Source: Candidatus Zixiibacteriota bacterium
GTDB lineage: Bacteria; Zixibacteria; MSB-5A5; GN15; FEB-12
Assembly: GCA_030591625.1 (NCBI GenBank)
Contig: JAUVAR010000161.1
Coordinates: 1-6,425, forward strand
Direction: 5' to 3'
Length of the DNA: 6,425 bases
This document shows, piece by piece, positions 1 through 6,201 of the stretch. Under the pieces are notes generated by a model. It ran no database searches and was not told where the DNA came from. It saw only the letters and a program-made list of their open reading frames with translations. The position numbers and the translations under genes are program-made. The first letter of the stretch is position 1. Each line of letters opens with the position of its first letter.

Positions 1-565
1 ACAATGTTCCATCAATTTCAGGTAGTCCCTGGAATGATGGAATTGATATGACTGTGAACTCAGGTATAAACGTTCGCAGTTCATCGTTCGTTTCGGCGTT
101 GATGAACATGTTACGGGCAAAGAGCGAATGCCATGCGTATTCAGTGATGATACGAACCGGCAGTCGGTAATTGGGGTCCGCACCAGCGTAGCAATCCTGT
201 ACGAACAAGTCGCGACCCTGAAGGAAACCCTGCATCCGTTGCCAGACAGCGTTGAACTTGTCTTCTGAGTATGGACGGTTGTATTCACCCCACCAGACAT
301 TCTCTTCTGAGCTGACTTCCTTTACGACAAATTTATCATTCGCCGAGCGGGCTGTATGTTTGCCGGTGTTGGTGACAATTGGTCCCATGTGTGAGAGGTG
401 GGCTTCACCTCTAAAAATTATCTCTTCGTAGAGAGCTTCGGTCGGAAGATTCCAATAGGCGTTGTTTAAATTACGGATACCGATATTGGAAAGTCCGAAC
501 TCGCTCTTGACATCCTTGGCATGTTTTTGCGCAGGTGTCTTTATGTTTAGCAAATTATTGCTCAT
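1..565 (-). CDS. pckA: Phosphoenolpyruvate carboxykinase (ATP-type), N-terminal part, cut by window edge
   Basis: This is the first 188 codons of an ATP-dependent PEP carboxykinase; the family is about 530-540 residues, so roughly a third is present. The cytosolic enzyme converts oxaloacetate plus ATP to PEP, CO2 and ADP, the entry step of gluconeogenesis. Visible family blocks are NTGKHTARSANDKFVV at residues 66-81 (the oxaloacetate-binding Arg region, Arg73), VWWGEYNRP at 90-98, the strongly conserved LQGRDLFVQDCYAGADP at 115-131, and RLPVRIITEYAWHSLFARNMF at about 134-154. The ATP- and metal-binding kinase motifs lie beyond the window. The binding block reads TARSAND where many homologues read TGRSPKD. 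The ATG overlaps the aminotransferase stop as ATGA, and AGGAGA at 579-574 lies 8 nt upstream, so the start is well supported. It is the fourth gene of the prfB operon. Family assignment is secure; full-length integrity cannot be judged. Confidence 0.95.
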   Translation of the reverse strand, partial: MSNNLLNIKTPAQKHAKDVKSEFGLSNIGIRNLNNAYWNLPTEALYEEIIFRGEAHLSHMGPIVTNTGKHTARSANDKFVVKEVSSEENVWWGEYNRPYSEDKFNAVWQRMQGFLQGRDLFVQDCYAGADPNYRLPVRIITEYAWHSLFARNMFINAETNDELRTFIPEFTVISIPSFQGLPEIDGTL

Positions 566-1779
566 ACCCAGTCTCTCCTGAGTTTACGATCTCCGATATA
601 GATTTCGTTCGGTGAATCAGGATCAAGCGCCCATTTGATGCGCGCTATTCCCTGAGTAATCTCTTTAATTGAGCCACAGTAGCTTAGTCTCAAATGGCCC
701 TCTACACCGAACTCTTTGCCCGGCACAGTAACAACCATCGCTTTTTCAAGAAGGAACTTTGCAAGCTCTACCGAACTCTTTCTGTACGCAGAAAAATCTG
801 GCAGGCAATAGAATGTTCCATCGGGTGGAGTGACCTTCACTCCGTTGAATGCCCGTAGTTCGGTCAACATGATGTTGCGATTGTTTTCCAATTGCAGCCT
901 TAACGACTCAACGCCCGACTGGATACCGTTCAAAGCACCAGCGGCAGCTGTTTGTAATAGTACTGACGGGCATGAAGTGTTCTGGGCTGAAATGTTTATC
1001 ATCGCTTCTGTTAATTTCTTATTTGCAATTGTCCAACCGATGCGGAATCCGGTCATTGCATACATTTTAGAAACACCATTGACAACGATGATTTTTGAGG
1101 CATCACTGTTGTCTTTGCTAAAGTCAAAAACCGAAGGCGCTTTCTTGCCGTCGAAGACAAGTCTGTGATAGATGTCATCCATCACAAGATAGATGTCTTT
1201 CTTCTCGCAGTATTCAACGAGCTCCTGTATCAACTCAGCCGGGTACATAACACCCGATGGGTTGTTCGGTGAGTTGATAACAATAGCCTTGGTGTATGAA
1301 CTGACACTTTGTGTCAGGTCGTTCATCGTAGGAACGAAGCGACCATCTTCGGGCCTTACCACTATCGGCTTACCATAGACCATTTTCACGATCTCGGGAT
1401 AACTGACCCAGTAGGGTGCCGGAATAATAACTTCATCCTGCGGATTGATGATTGTCATCATCAAATTGTAGAACGCCTGTTTGGCTCCGGAATGTACAAC
1501 TACATTTTCATTGCCGATAATTTTGTTATAGTTTTCTTCGGTGTACCGGATTATTGCTTGAGTCAGAGGTCGGATTCCCTCGGTCGGCGTATATCTTACG
1601 TCGGCTGTTTTTAACTGGGCCGCACAACTGAGAACTGCATCAATCGGTACCTTGCTTTTAGGTTCACCGGCTCCCAAGTGAATTACTGGTTCACCTTTTT
1701 CGCGCAGGAGGCGGGCAGCCTCATTCATCGCGAGAGTAGGGGAGGCATGAACGGCTCGGGCAAGCTGACTAACACTCAT
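562..1779 (-). CDS. Class I PLP-dependent aminotransferase, aspartate aminotransferase type (Iβ-like)
   Basis: This 405-residue fold-type I aminotransferase most resembles the aspartate aminotransferases of the Thermus/Bacillus type, which interconvert aspartate plus 2-oxoglutarate with oxaloacetate plus glutamate. Visible features are the N-terminal GEP motif (38-40), YTPTEGI (63-69), SGAKQAFYNL (97-106), PYWVSYPE (122-129), NSPNNPSG (169-176), the cofactor-binding MDDIY (200-204; Asp201, Tyr204), the PLP lysine Lys238 in NGVSKMYAMTG, Arg246 in GFRIGW, and the carboxylate-binding Arg364 in LRLSY. Lys100 aligns with the lysine (K109 in Thermus AspAT) tied to acidic substrates. The usual GEPDFDTP segment is GEPKSKVP here, so specificity may be shifted. 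About 20 residues extend past the usual C-terminus. The start has GAAAGG at 1793-1788, 8 nt upstream, formed by the end of pta, which stops 4 nt before. Its position next to pckA suggests it feeds oxaloacetate to PEP synthesis. Other amino or keto acids as substrate cannot be excluded. Confidence 0.94.
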   Translation of the reverse strand: MSVSQLARAVHASPTLAMNEAARLLREKGEPVIHLGAGEPKSKVPIDAVLSCAAQLKTADVRYTPTEGIRPLTQAIIRYTEENYNKIIGNENVVVHSGAKQAFYNLMMTIINPQDEVIIPAPYWVSYPEIVKMVYGKPIVVRPEDGRFVPTMNDLTQSVSSYTKAIVINSPNNPSGVMYPAELIQELVEYCEKKDIYLVMDDIYHRLVFDGKKAPSVFDFSKDNSDASKIIVVNGVSKMYAMTGFRIGWTIANKKLTEAMINISAQNTSCPSVLLQTAAAGALNGIQSGVESLRLQLENNRNIMLTELRAFNGVKVTPPDGTFYCLPDFSAYRKSSVELAKFLLEKAMVVTVPGKEFGVEGHLRLSYCGSIKEITQGIARIKWALDPDSPNEIYIGDRKLRRDWV

Positions 1780-1783
1780 CAGA

Positions 1784-2776
1784 TCAACCTTTCATAAGTG
1801 CCGCTATGGCACATACATCAACAATATCATCATAAGAACAACCACGGGAGAGATCATTGGCAGGCTTGGCCAGCCCTTGTATGATCGGACCTGTGGCAGT
1901 CGCACCGGCGAGACGTTCGGTAAGTTTATAACCGATATTTCCAGAATCAAGATCGGGAAAAATCAGCACGTTCGCATCTCCGGCTATTTCAGAATCAGGC
2001 GCTTTGCGTGAGCCTATCTCCGGCACTATAGCTGCGTCGAGTTGAAGCTCTCCGTCTGCTTTTAGATTCGGGAAATCACGCTTTATAATCGCAAGGGCGT
2101 CTGTTACTTTATCTACATCTTCATGTTTGGCAGAACCCTTAGTTGAGAATGAAAGCATCGCGACTTTTGGTTCTTCGCCTGTAAGTTTTTTATACGTATC
2201 GGCAGTTGAGACTGCGATAGAGGCAAGCTGTTCGGCATTAGGATTCGGAACAACAGCACAATCACCGAACATGAACACTTTGTCGTGGGTGTCACGATAT
2301 TTTGGGAGGGTCATCAGGAATGAACTTGAAACGGTGTTGATTCCGGGCATTAGTCCAATAACCTGAATTGCTGCACGCAGGACATCACCAGTTGTACTGA
2401 CAGCACCAGCAACCGAGGCATCAGCCATATCGTTGCGAACAAGCATTGCTCCAAAGAAAAGTGGTGTGGAGATAGCTTTGCGAGCGGCTTCTTCGGTGAT
2501 TCCTTTTGCTTTGCGAATCTCCATCAGTTGTTCGACAAACGAATTAAAATGTTCAGAATGATCAGGATTTATAATTGTCACTTTGTGAAGGTTGACGCCT
2601 TCTTCTTTGGCGACAGCCTGAATTTTCTCTTCGTCTCCAAGAAGAATCACCTTCGCTATAGAATTAGTAGTTAATTTGCGAGTGGCGAGAATTGATCTTG
2701 GTTCTGTGCCTTCGGGGAGAACAACAGTCCTTTTGAGTTCTCTGACTCGGTCTTTTATTTTTGTTACAACGTTCAT
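1784..2776 (-). CDS. pta: Phosphate acetyltransferase (phosphotransacetylase)
   Basis: This 330-residue single-domain phosphotransacetylase of the PTA/PTB family interconverts acetyl-CoA plus phosphate with acetyl phosphate plus CoA in the cytosol. Visible family blocks are VVLPEGTEPRS at 18-28, NDMADASVAGAVSTTGDVLRA at about 115-135, DGELQLDAAIVPEIGSRKAP at 241-260, FPDLDSGNIGYKL at 273-285, and GPIIQGLAKPANDLSRGCS at about 296-314. Ser310, Arg311, Cys313 and Asp317 align with the catalytic-site Ser309, Arg310, Cys312 and Asp316 of the Methanosarcina enzyme. The length matches short bacterial Pta, without the extra N-terminal regulatory domains of the long enterobacterial form. I chose the ATG at 2776 because GAGG lies 5 nt upstream and the N-terminus then matches the family. 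An in-frame ATG at 2809, overlapping the prfB stop as TAATG, would add 11 residues. No acetate kinase gene is in the window, so the partner for acetyl phosphate is unknown. Confidence 0.96.
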   Translation of the reverse strand: MNVVTKIKDRVRELKRTVVLPEGTEPRSILATRKLTTNSIAKVILLGDEEKIQAVAKEEGVNLHKVTIINPDHSEHFNSFVEQLMEIRKAKGITEEAARKAISTPLFFGAMLVRNDMADASVAGAVSTTGDVLRAAIQVIGLMPGINTVSSSFLMTLPKYRDTHDKVFMFGDCAVVPNPNAEQLASIAVSTADTYKKLTGEEPKVAMLSFSTKGSAKHEDVDKVTDALAIIKRDFPNLKADGELQLDAAIVPEIGSRKAPDSEIAGDANVLIFPDLDSGNIGYKLTERLAGATATGPIIQGLAKPANDLSRGCSYDDIVDVCAIAALMKG

Positions 2777-2785
2777 CTTATCCTC
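2777..2785 (-). promoter_or_regulatory. Ribosome binding site deciding the pta start
   Basis: On the minus strand, GAGG at 2785-2782 followed by ATAAG stands directly before the ATG at 2776. It is a well-spaced Shine-Dalgarno element. The alternative ATG at 2809 has only GAGGGA some 12 nt upstream, inside the prfB coding end. This is the reason for preferring the shorter protein. Confidence 0.6.
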
Positions 2786-2808
2786 ATCTCTTTGTTCTAA
2801 CTGGCTCA

Positions 2809-3919
2809 TTATACAAACTGATCCCTCAGTTCGGGGTCGGACAAGTATGCTTCCACAAAGCTGTCAATATCTCCATCCATCACTGCCTGAGTATTTGATG
2901 TCTCATGAGTTGTGCGGTGATCCTTCACCATATTATAGGGATGGAAAACGTATGATCTGATTTGTGATCCCCATTCAATTTTCTTTTTACTTTTCTCGAA
3001 CTTCTCCATCTTTTTCGCTTCATCTTCGCGGTGTTGCTGGTAGAGACGCGATTTTAGAACCATCATAGCCGACTCTTTATTCTTGTGCTGACTTCGTTCG
3101 GATTGACAGGTCACTACTATATTAGTCGGCAGATGGGTAATCCTAATTGCGGATGAAGTTTTATTGACATGCTGACCACCGGCACCGGATGCACGGTAGG
3201 TGTCGATCCTGATTTCATCATCCAGGATTTCGATTTCAACATTATCTTCTACCAAGGGGTAAACATGTACCGAAACAAATGAAGTATGTCTGCGGGCGGC
3301 GGCATCAAACGGTGAAATTCGTACGAGTCGATGAACACCTGATTCAGATTTTAAGAAGCCAAAAGCGTAGTCACCTTTGATTTCCATTGTAGCCGATTTT
3401 AACCCGGCCTCTTCGCCCGGTTGCAGGTCCATCAAACCTACTGTGAAGTCACGACGTTCGGCCCAACGATTGTACATTCTGAAAAGCATATCGGCCCAGT
3501 CCTGCGACTCGGTGCCACCTGCGCCGGGGTGAATCGTTAAAATAGCGTTACGGTGATCATCCGGTCCGGAAAGAGTTGCCTTGAATTCGAGTTTGTCGAT
3601 TTCGGCCACAGTATTTTCAACAGACTTTACAAGCTCATCTGCATCGGGTGTTTCGTTTTCGACCATCTCAAGTATTTCAGTAGCATCATCGATTTCACCC
3701 GCAAGCTTGTCAAACAGTTCGACATATTTCTTATGTACTGTAATCTTCTTCAGCACAGTCTGTGCTGTTTGGTTGTTGTCCCAGAATCCTGGTTCGGAGG
3801 TTTTCAACTCAAGCTCTACAATGCTTTCGCGGCGCTTGTCCAAGTCAAAGATACCTCGCTAACTTCTGGAGCTTTTCTTTGAGCTCAGGGATAGTATTTT
3901 TCAGGTCAGCCAAAATCAT
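2809..3919 (-). CDS. prfB: Peptide chain release factor 2 (RF2), expressed through a programmed +1 frameshift
   Basis: RF2 recognises UAA and UGA stop codons on the ribosome and triggers peptide release. The gene is two overlapping frames. Codons 1-24 run from the ATG at 3919 to CTT at 3850-3848 (start MILADLKNTI, end QKLARYL). An in-frame TGA at 3847-3845 follows, and after skipping one base translation continues at GAC 3846 to the TAA at 2811-2809, giving 369 residues (E. coli RF2 has 365). In full-length numbering the stop-codon-reading SPF tripeptide is at 202-204 and the catalytic GGQ at 247-249, within RASGAGGQHVNKTSSA; GAGGTESQDWA at about 132-142 is another family block. AAGGAG at 3935-3930 precedes the ATG by 10 nt. 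The frame downstream of the TGA could be read alone from TTG at 3843, but this would lose the conserved helical N-terminus. It is the first gene of the operon and overlaps or abuts pta. Confidence 0.97.
3844..3859 (-). promoter_or_regulatory. Programmed +1 ribosomal frameshift site of prfB
   Basis: On the minus strand the sequence is GCGAGG TAT CTT TGA C. This is the canonical RF2 autoregulation site: an internal Shine-Dalgarno-like GAGG three bases before the slippery CTT, then an in-frame TGA in the poor-termination context TGAC. The E. coli site is AGGGGG TAT CTT TGA C. When RF2 is scarce, ribosomes pause at UGA, tRNA-Leu slips from CUU to UUU, and reading resumes at GAC. When RF2 is plentiful, a 24-residue peptide is released. 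The sequence match is direct; the mechanism is established for the family. Confidence 0.96.
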
Positions 3920-3929
3920 TCAGTACATA

Positions 3930-3935
3930 CTCCTT
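3930..3935 (-). promoter_or_regulatory. Ribosome binding site of prfB
   Basis: AAGGAG on the minus strand lies 10 nt before the ATG at 3919 and supports the upstream start, 75 nt before the start that a frame search would give. An extra ATG TAC TGA triplet series (3928-3920) lies between this site and the start codon, but its ATG is only one base from the Shine-Dalgarno element, probably too close to be used. Confidence 0.7.
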
Positions 3936-3960
3936 ATCGGGTTCCAAAAAAGGAAGGCAG

Positions 3961-3989
3961 AATATAGGTTACAAATTTCACAAGGTCAA
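3961..3989 (-). promoter_or_regulatory. Sigma70-type promoter of the prfB-pta-aminotransferase-pckA operon
   Basis: On the minus strand, TTGACC at 3989-3984 (-35, five of six consensus bases) is followed by a 17-nt spacer and TATATT at 3966-3961 (-10, five of six). Transcription would begin near 3954, leaving a leader of about 35 nt before the prfB ATG at 3919. This is the best promoter match seen in the window, and its position fits the first gene of the leftward operon. Confidence 0.7.
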
Positions 3990-4063
3990 ACAATAAGCTT
4001 GGAACATTTTGTTTAATTATCAGGTTTAAACGCTTATAACCAACTAATATTGACTACTTTTAA

Positions 4064-4092
4064 TTGTGAGAACTGCGTTGATTTCGTATTCT
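4064..4092 (+). promoter_or_regulatory. Candidate promoter of the rightward cluster, possibly giving a leaderless mRNA
   Basis: TTGTGA at 4064-4069 (four of six bases of the -35 consensus) and TATTCT at 4087-4092 (four of six of -10) are 17 nt apart. The expected transcription start, 6-8 nt past the -10, falls at or beside the ATG at 4099, and no convincing Shine-Dalgarno element precedes that ATG. The match is moderate and the region is AT-rich, so this is tentative. Confidence 0.35.
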
Positions 4093-4098
4093 TTAAGT

Positions 4099-4746
4099 AT
4101 GACAAAACAGATAGAAACAATAGTTGTGGGGCCGTTTGCGGTAAATTGCTACCTTTATTACGATAACCAGACTAAAACCGGTCTGATTATCGATCCGGGA
4201 GCAGAAGCTGAGCGTATTATTGAGCGGGTTAATCAACTCGAAATAAAACCTGCCGCAATTCTTTTGACCCATGGCCATGGCGACCATATCGCCGGGGTTG
4301 AAGAGATAAAAAATAAATTCAATCTACCACTGTATGTAGGTGATGGGGAGCAATCCTTATTGGCGAATCCATCGGAGAATGTGTCGGCATTTTTGGGGAC
4401 TCCGATTATTGCCCCTGAACCTGATCACCTCCTCAAACATGATGACCTGCTGACATTCGGGAAAATTGAACTCAAAGTTATTGCTACTCCGGGACATTCC
4501 AAGGGAGGTGTTTGCTACCTTGAGGAAAATCTGAGGATGTTGATTTGTGGTGACACACTTTTTGCCGGTTCTATTGGAAGAACAGACCTTCCGGGTGGGT
4601 CTATGTCAACACTCTTAGAGTCGATTCATAATCAAATTTTAACATTACCGGATGAGGTTATATGTTATCCCGGTCATGGTCCATCAACTACCGTTGGGGC
4701 CGAACGAAATAACAATCCATTCTTAATTGGAGGCAGCTTTGCCTGA
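4099..4746 (+). CDS. MBL-fold metallo-hydrolase, glyoxalase II/YcbL-like
   Basis: This 215-residue cytosolic metallo-beta-lactamase-fold hydrolase resembles the short glyoxalase-II-like proteins (YcbL group), which lack the C-terminal substrate domain of full glyoxalase II. The start VGPFAVNCYLY (10-20) is typical of the group. Metal ligands are visible: THGHGDH at 57-63 (His58, His60, Asp62, His63), His133 in TPGHSKGG, Asp152 in CGDTLFAGSIGRTDLPGG (150-167), and His193 in YPGHGPSTTVG. The ERNNNPF near the end is also family-typical. A thioester or similar hydrolytic reaction is likely, but the substrate cannot be told from sequence. I chose the ATG at 4099 because the protein then begins as relatives do; a GTG at 4066 would add 11 unrelated residues. 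No clear ribosome binding site precedes the ATG. Its last eight bases overlap the next gene, so the two are translationally coupled. Confidence 0.92.
   Translation: MTKQIETIVVGPFAVNCYLYYDNQTKTGLIIDPGAEAERIIERVNQLEIKPAAILLTHGHGDHIAGVEEIKNKFNLPLYVGDGEQSLLANPSENVSAFLGTPIIAPEPDHLLKHDDLLTFGKIELKVIATPGHSKGGVCYLEENLRMLICGDTLFAGSIGRTDLPGGSMSTLLESIHNQILTLPDEVICYPGHGPSTTVGAERNNNPFLIGGSFA
4729..4733 (+). promoter_or_regulatory. Ribosome binding site inside the preceding gene, deciding a TTG start
   Basis: GGAGG at 4729-4733 lies within the last codons of the MBL-fold gene and stands 5 nt before TTG at 4739. It marks TTG 4739 as the start of the PHP gene. The farther TTG at 4727 overlaps the element itself and so cannot use it. 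Confidence 0.65.
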
Positions 4747-5593
4747 TAAAAATATAATTGAACCACTCATAAATAATAGTTTATCAGATTATCATGTGCA
4801 TTGTGATTATTCAATTGATGCTGTGGGCACTATTTCAGAATATTGTCAGGCTGCGCTGAAGAAAGGCTTGGCAGAGATATGTTTCACGACTCATTATGAC
4901 TGCTCGCCCGGTTGTGAAGGCAAAGGGAATATTATCCGAGTTTTGGGAGAAGACCTCCCGGCTACACCCGAGAATTTAAAACAGTATGTTGAGGATGTTC
5001 AGGAGGCTCAGGATAATTTCTACCCGGCTGGACTTATGGTTAAGCTTGGAGTTGAATTTGGTTGGTTCAAAGGAGCCGAAAAAAGTTTGGGCGAATTATT
5101 GAAAATGTACGAGTTTGATTATATCCTCTGTGGAATACATGAAATTGATGATATCTGTTTTTGCTGTAAGTCTTCCTACAAAGAATGTTTCGAACGGATG
5201 TCTGCCGCCGAGGCGGTTGCAAAGTATATCGAACAGATAAAAGAAGCGTCTGATTCGGGGATGTTTGATTGTATTGCGCATTTGGATTATCTCCGCAAAT
5301 ATGGTCTTGAATTTTACGGGTCGGAATTGGACGAAGAATTCGACCGTCAGATTGGTGCCTGTTTCGAAACTCTAGTTAAGAATGGGACATCAATTGAAAT
5401 CAATACTGCCGGTATGCGCAAAGGGCTCGATAGTTATTTCCCGCGTATGAAAACAATCAATGCCGCCCGTCGAGCGGGAGTAGATATGATCAAACTTGGT
5501 TCCGATGCTCATCGTCCTGAAGATATCGGCTATGATTTTGATGCTGCTTCAGTTTTTGTGCCGGCATCTAATGCCGGATGCGAGAGCAGTTGA
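4739..5593 (+). CDS. PHP-domain phosphoesterase, histidinol-phosphatase type
   Basis: This 284-residue protein has the PHP (polymerase and histidinol phosphatase) fold, a trinuclear metal phosphoesterase. Putative metal ligands all appear in order: His19 and His21 with Asp23 in DYHVHCDYS, His52 in FTTHYD, Glu106 in LGVEFGW, His134 in CGIHEID, His181 in IAHLDYLRKYG, and Asp256 and His258 in LGSDAHRPEDIG. The layout and length match HisJ/HisK-type histidinol-phosphate phosphatases, which make L-histidinol in histidine synthesis, but no his gene is nearby, so another phosphoester substrate is possible. Unusual cysteines occur at 55 and 59 (CSPGC) and at 140, 142, 143 and 150 (CFCC and following). 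The start is TTG 4739, inside the end of the MBL-fold gene; the stop overlaps the next gene's ATG as TGATG. Family is certain, substrate is not. Confidence 0.9.
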   Translation: MPDKNIIEPLINNSLSDYHVHCDYSIDAVGTISEYCQAALKKGLAEICFTTHYDCSPGCEGKGNIIRVLGEDLPATPENLKQYVEDVQEAQDNFYPAGLMVKLGVEFGWFKGAEKSLGELLKMYEFDYILCGIHEIDDICFCCKSSYKECFERMSAAEAVAKYIEQIKEASDSGMFDCIAHLDYLRKYGLEFYGSELDEEFDRQIGACFETLVKNGTSIEINTAGMRKGLDSYFPRMKTINAARRAGVDMIKLGSDAHRPEDIGYDFDAASVFVPASNAGCESS

Positions 5594-6201
5594 TGGACTC
5601 AACTACCGGGCAATCGAATAAAGTTAAAATTCAAAAACTTAAACGGTCATTTTATGACAGGCCTACCCTTGAAGTTGCCGAAGATTTGATCGGAAAGCAT
5701 TTTTGCTATTCCTACGAAGGGCTAAAGCTTTCGGCCCGCATTGTAGAAACAGAGGCGTATGTCGGGACTGATGATCCCGCCTGTCATGCCTCCCGCGGTA
5801 AAACAAAACGCAATGCGACAATGTTTGAACCGGCAGGGCTTTCGTATATCTATTTTATCTACGGGATGTACTACTGTTTCAATTTTGTCACTGAAGAAGA
5901 GGGCAACGGTGCGGCAGTCTTATTACGGGCGGCCGAGCCTGTAGATGGTCTCGATATGATGCGCAGGCTTTCACCCAACCAGAAAGATGACCGTATTCTA
6001 TCCGGACCGGGCAAACTATGCCGTGCTTTTGGACTTACGACCGCACAAAACGGACTCGATCTCTCCGGTGATGAAGTATATGTCGAAGATCGGGGAGAGG
6101 CAGCTCCCAAAATTGAGACCTCACCTCGTGTTGGTATCTCAAAGGCAGTCGAGCGACAATGGCGGTTTTGCGACGCTGATTCGAAATCTGTTTCGAAGTA
6201 A
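5593..6201 (+). CDS. mpg: 3-methyladenine DNA glycosylase (AAG/MPG family)
   Basis: This 202-residue base-excision-repair enzyme belongs to the AAG/MPG family, which removes alkylated or deaminated purines such as 3-methyladenine and hypoxanthine from DNA. Comparison with human AAG is direct: VETEAYVG at 51-58 holds the catalytic Glu54 (human Glu125) and Tyr56 (Tyr127); His65 matches His136; Tyr87 matches Tyr159; Tyr90 in IYGMYY matches the intercalating Tyr162. KRNATMF (72-78), LLRAAEP (110-116), SGPGKLCRAFGL (137-148), and the closing PRVGISKAVERQWRF (178-192) are further family blocks. The length fits bacterial members and the gene looks intact. ATG 5593 overlaps the PHP stop as TGATG, indicating coupling; an in-frame ATG at 5578 would add five residues without a better ribosome binding site. 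No functional link to the two upstream genes is evident beyond co-transcription. Confidence 0.95.
   Translation: MDSTTGQSNKVKIQKLKRSFYDRPTLEVAEDLIGKHFCYSYEGLKLSARIVETEAYVGTDDPACHASRGKTKRNATMFEPAGLSYIYFIYGMYYCFNFVTEEEGNGAAVLLRAAEPVDGLDMMRRLSPNQKDDRILSGPGKLCRAFGLTTAQNGLDLSGDEVYVEDRGEAAPKIETSPRVGISKAVERQWRFCDADSKSVSK

Noticed and set aside
2809..3843. prfB starting at TTG 3843, just after the in-frame TGA
   Set aside because: It would lack the conserved N-terminal helix, has no ribosome binding site, and ignores the intact frameshift signal and upstream frame.
3844..3850. Sequencing error or pseudogenising frameshift in prfB
   Set aside because: The exact TAT CTT TGA C context at codon 25 is the known programmed site, and the rest of the gene is intact.
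3553..3882. Plus-strand open frames lying inside prfB, and similar antisense frames inside pta and the aminotransferase
   Set aside because: They lie opposite strongly conserved genes, have no family motifs or ribosome binding sites, and are best explained as shadows.
4066..4098. GTG start adding 11 residues to the MBL-fold protein
   Set aside because: No ribosome binding site precedes it, the added residues do not look like the family, and family members begin close to the ATG at 4099.
5578..5592. Upstream ATG for the glycosylase
   Set aside because: It has no better ribosome binding site; the ATG at 5593 forms a TGATG coupling junction and gives a family-like length.
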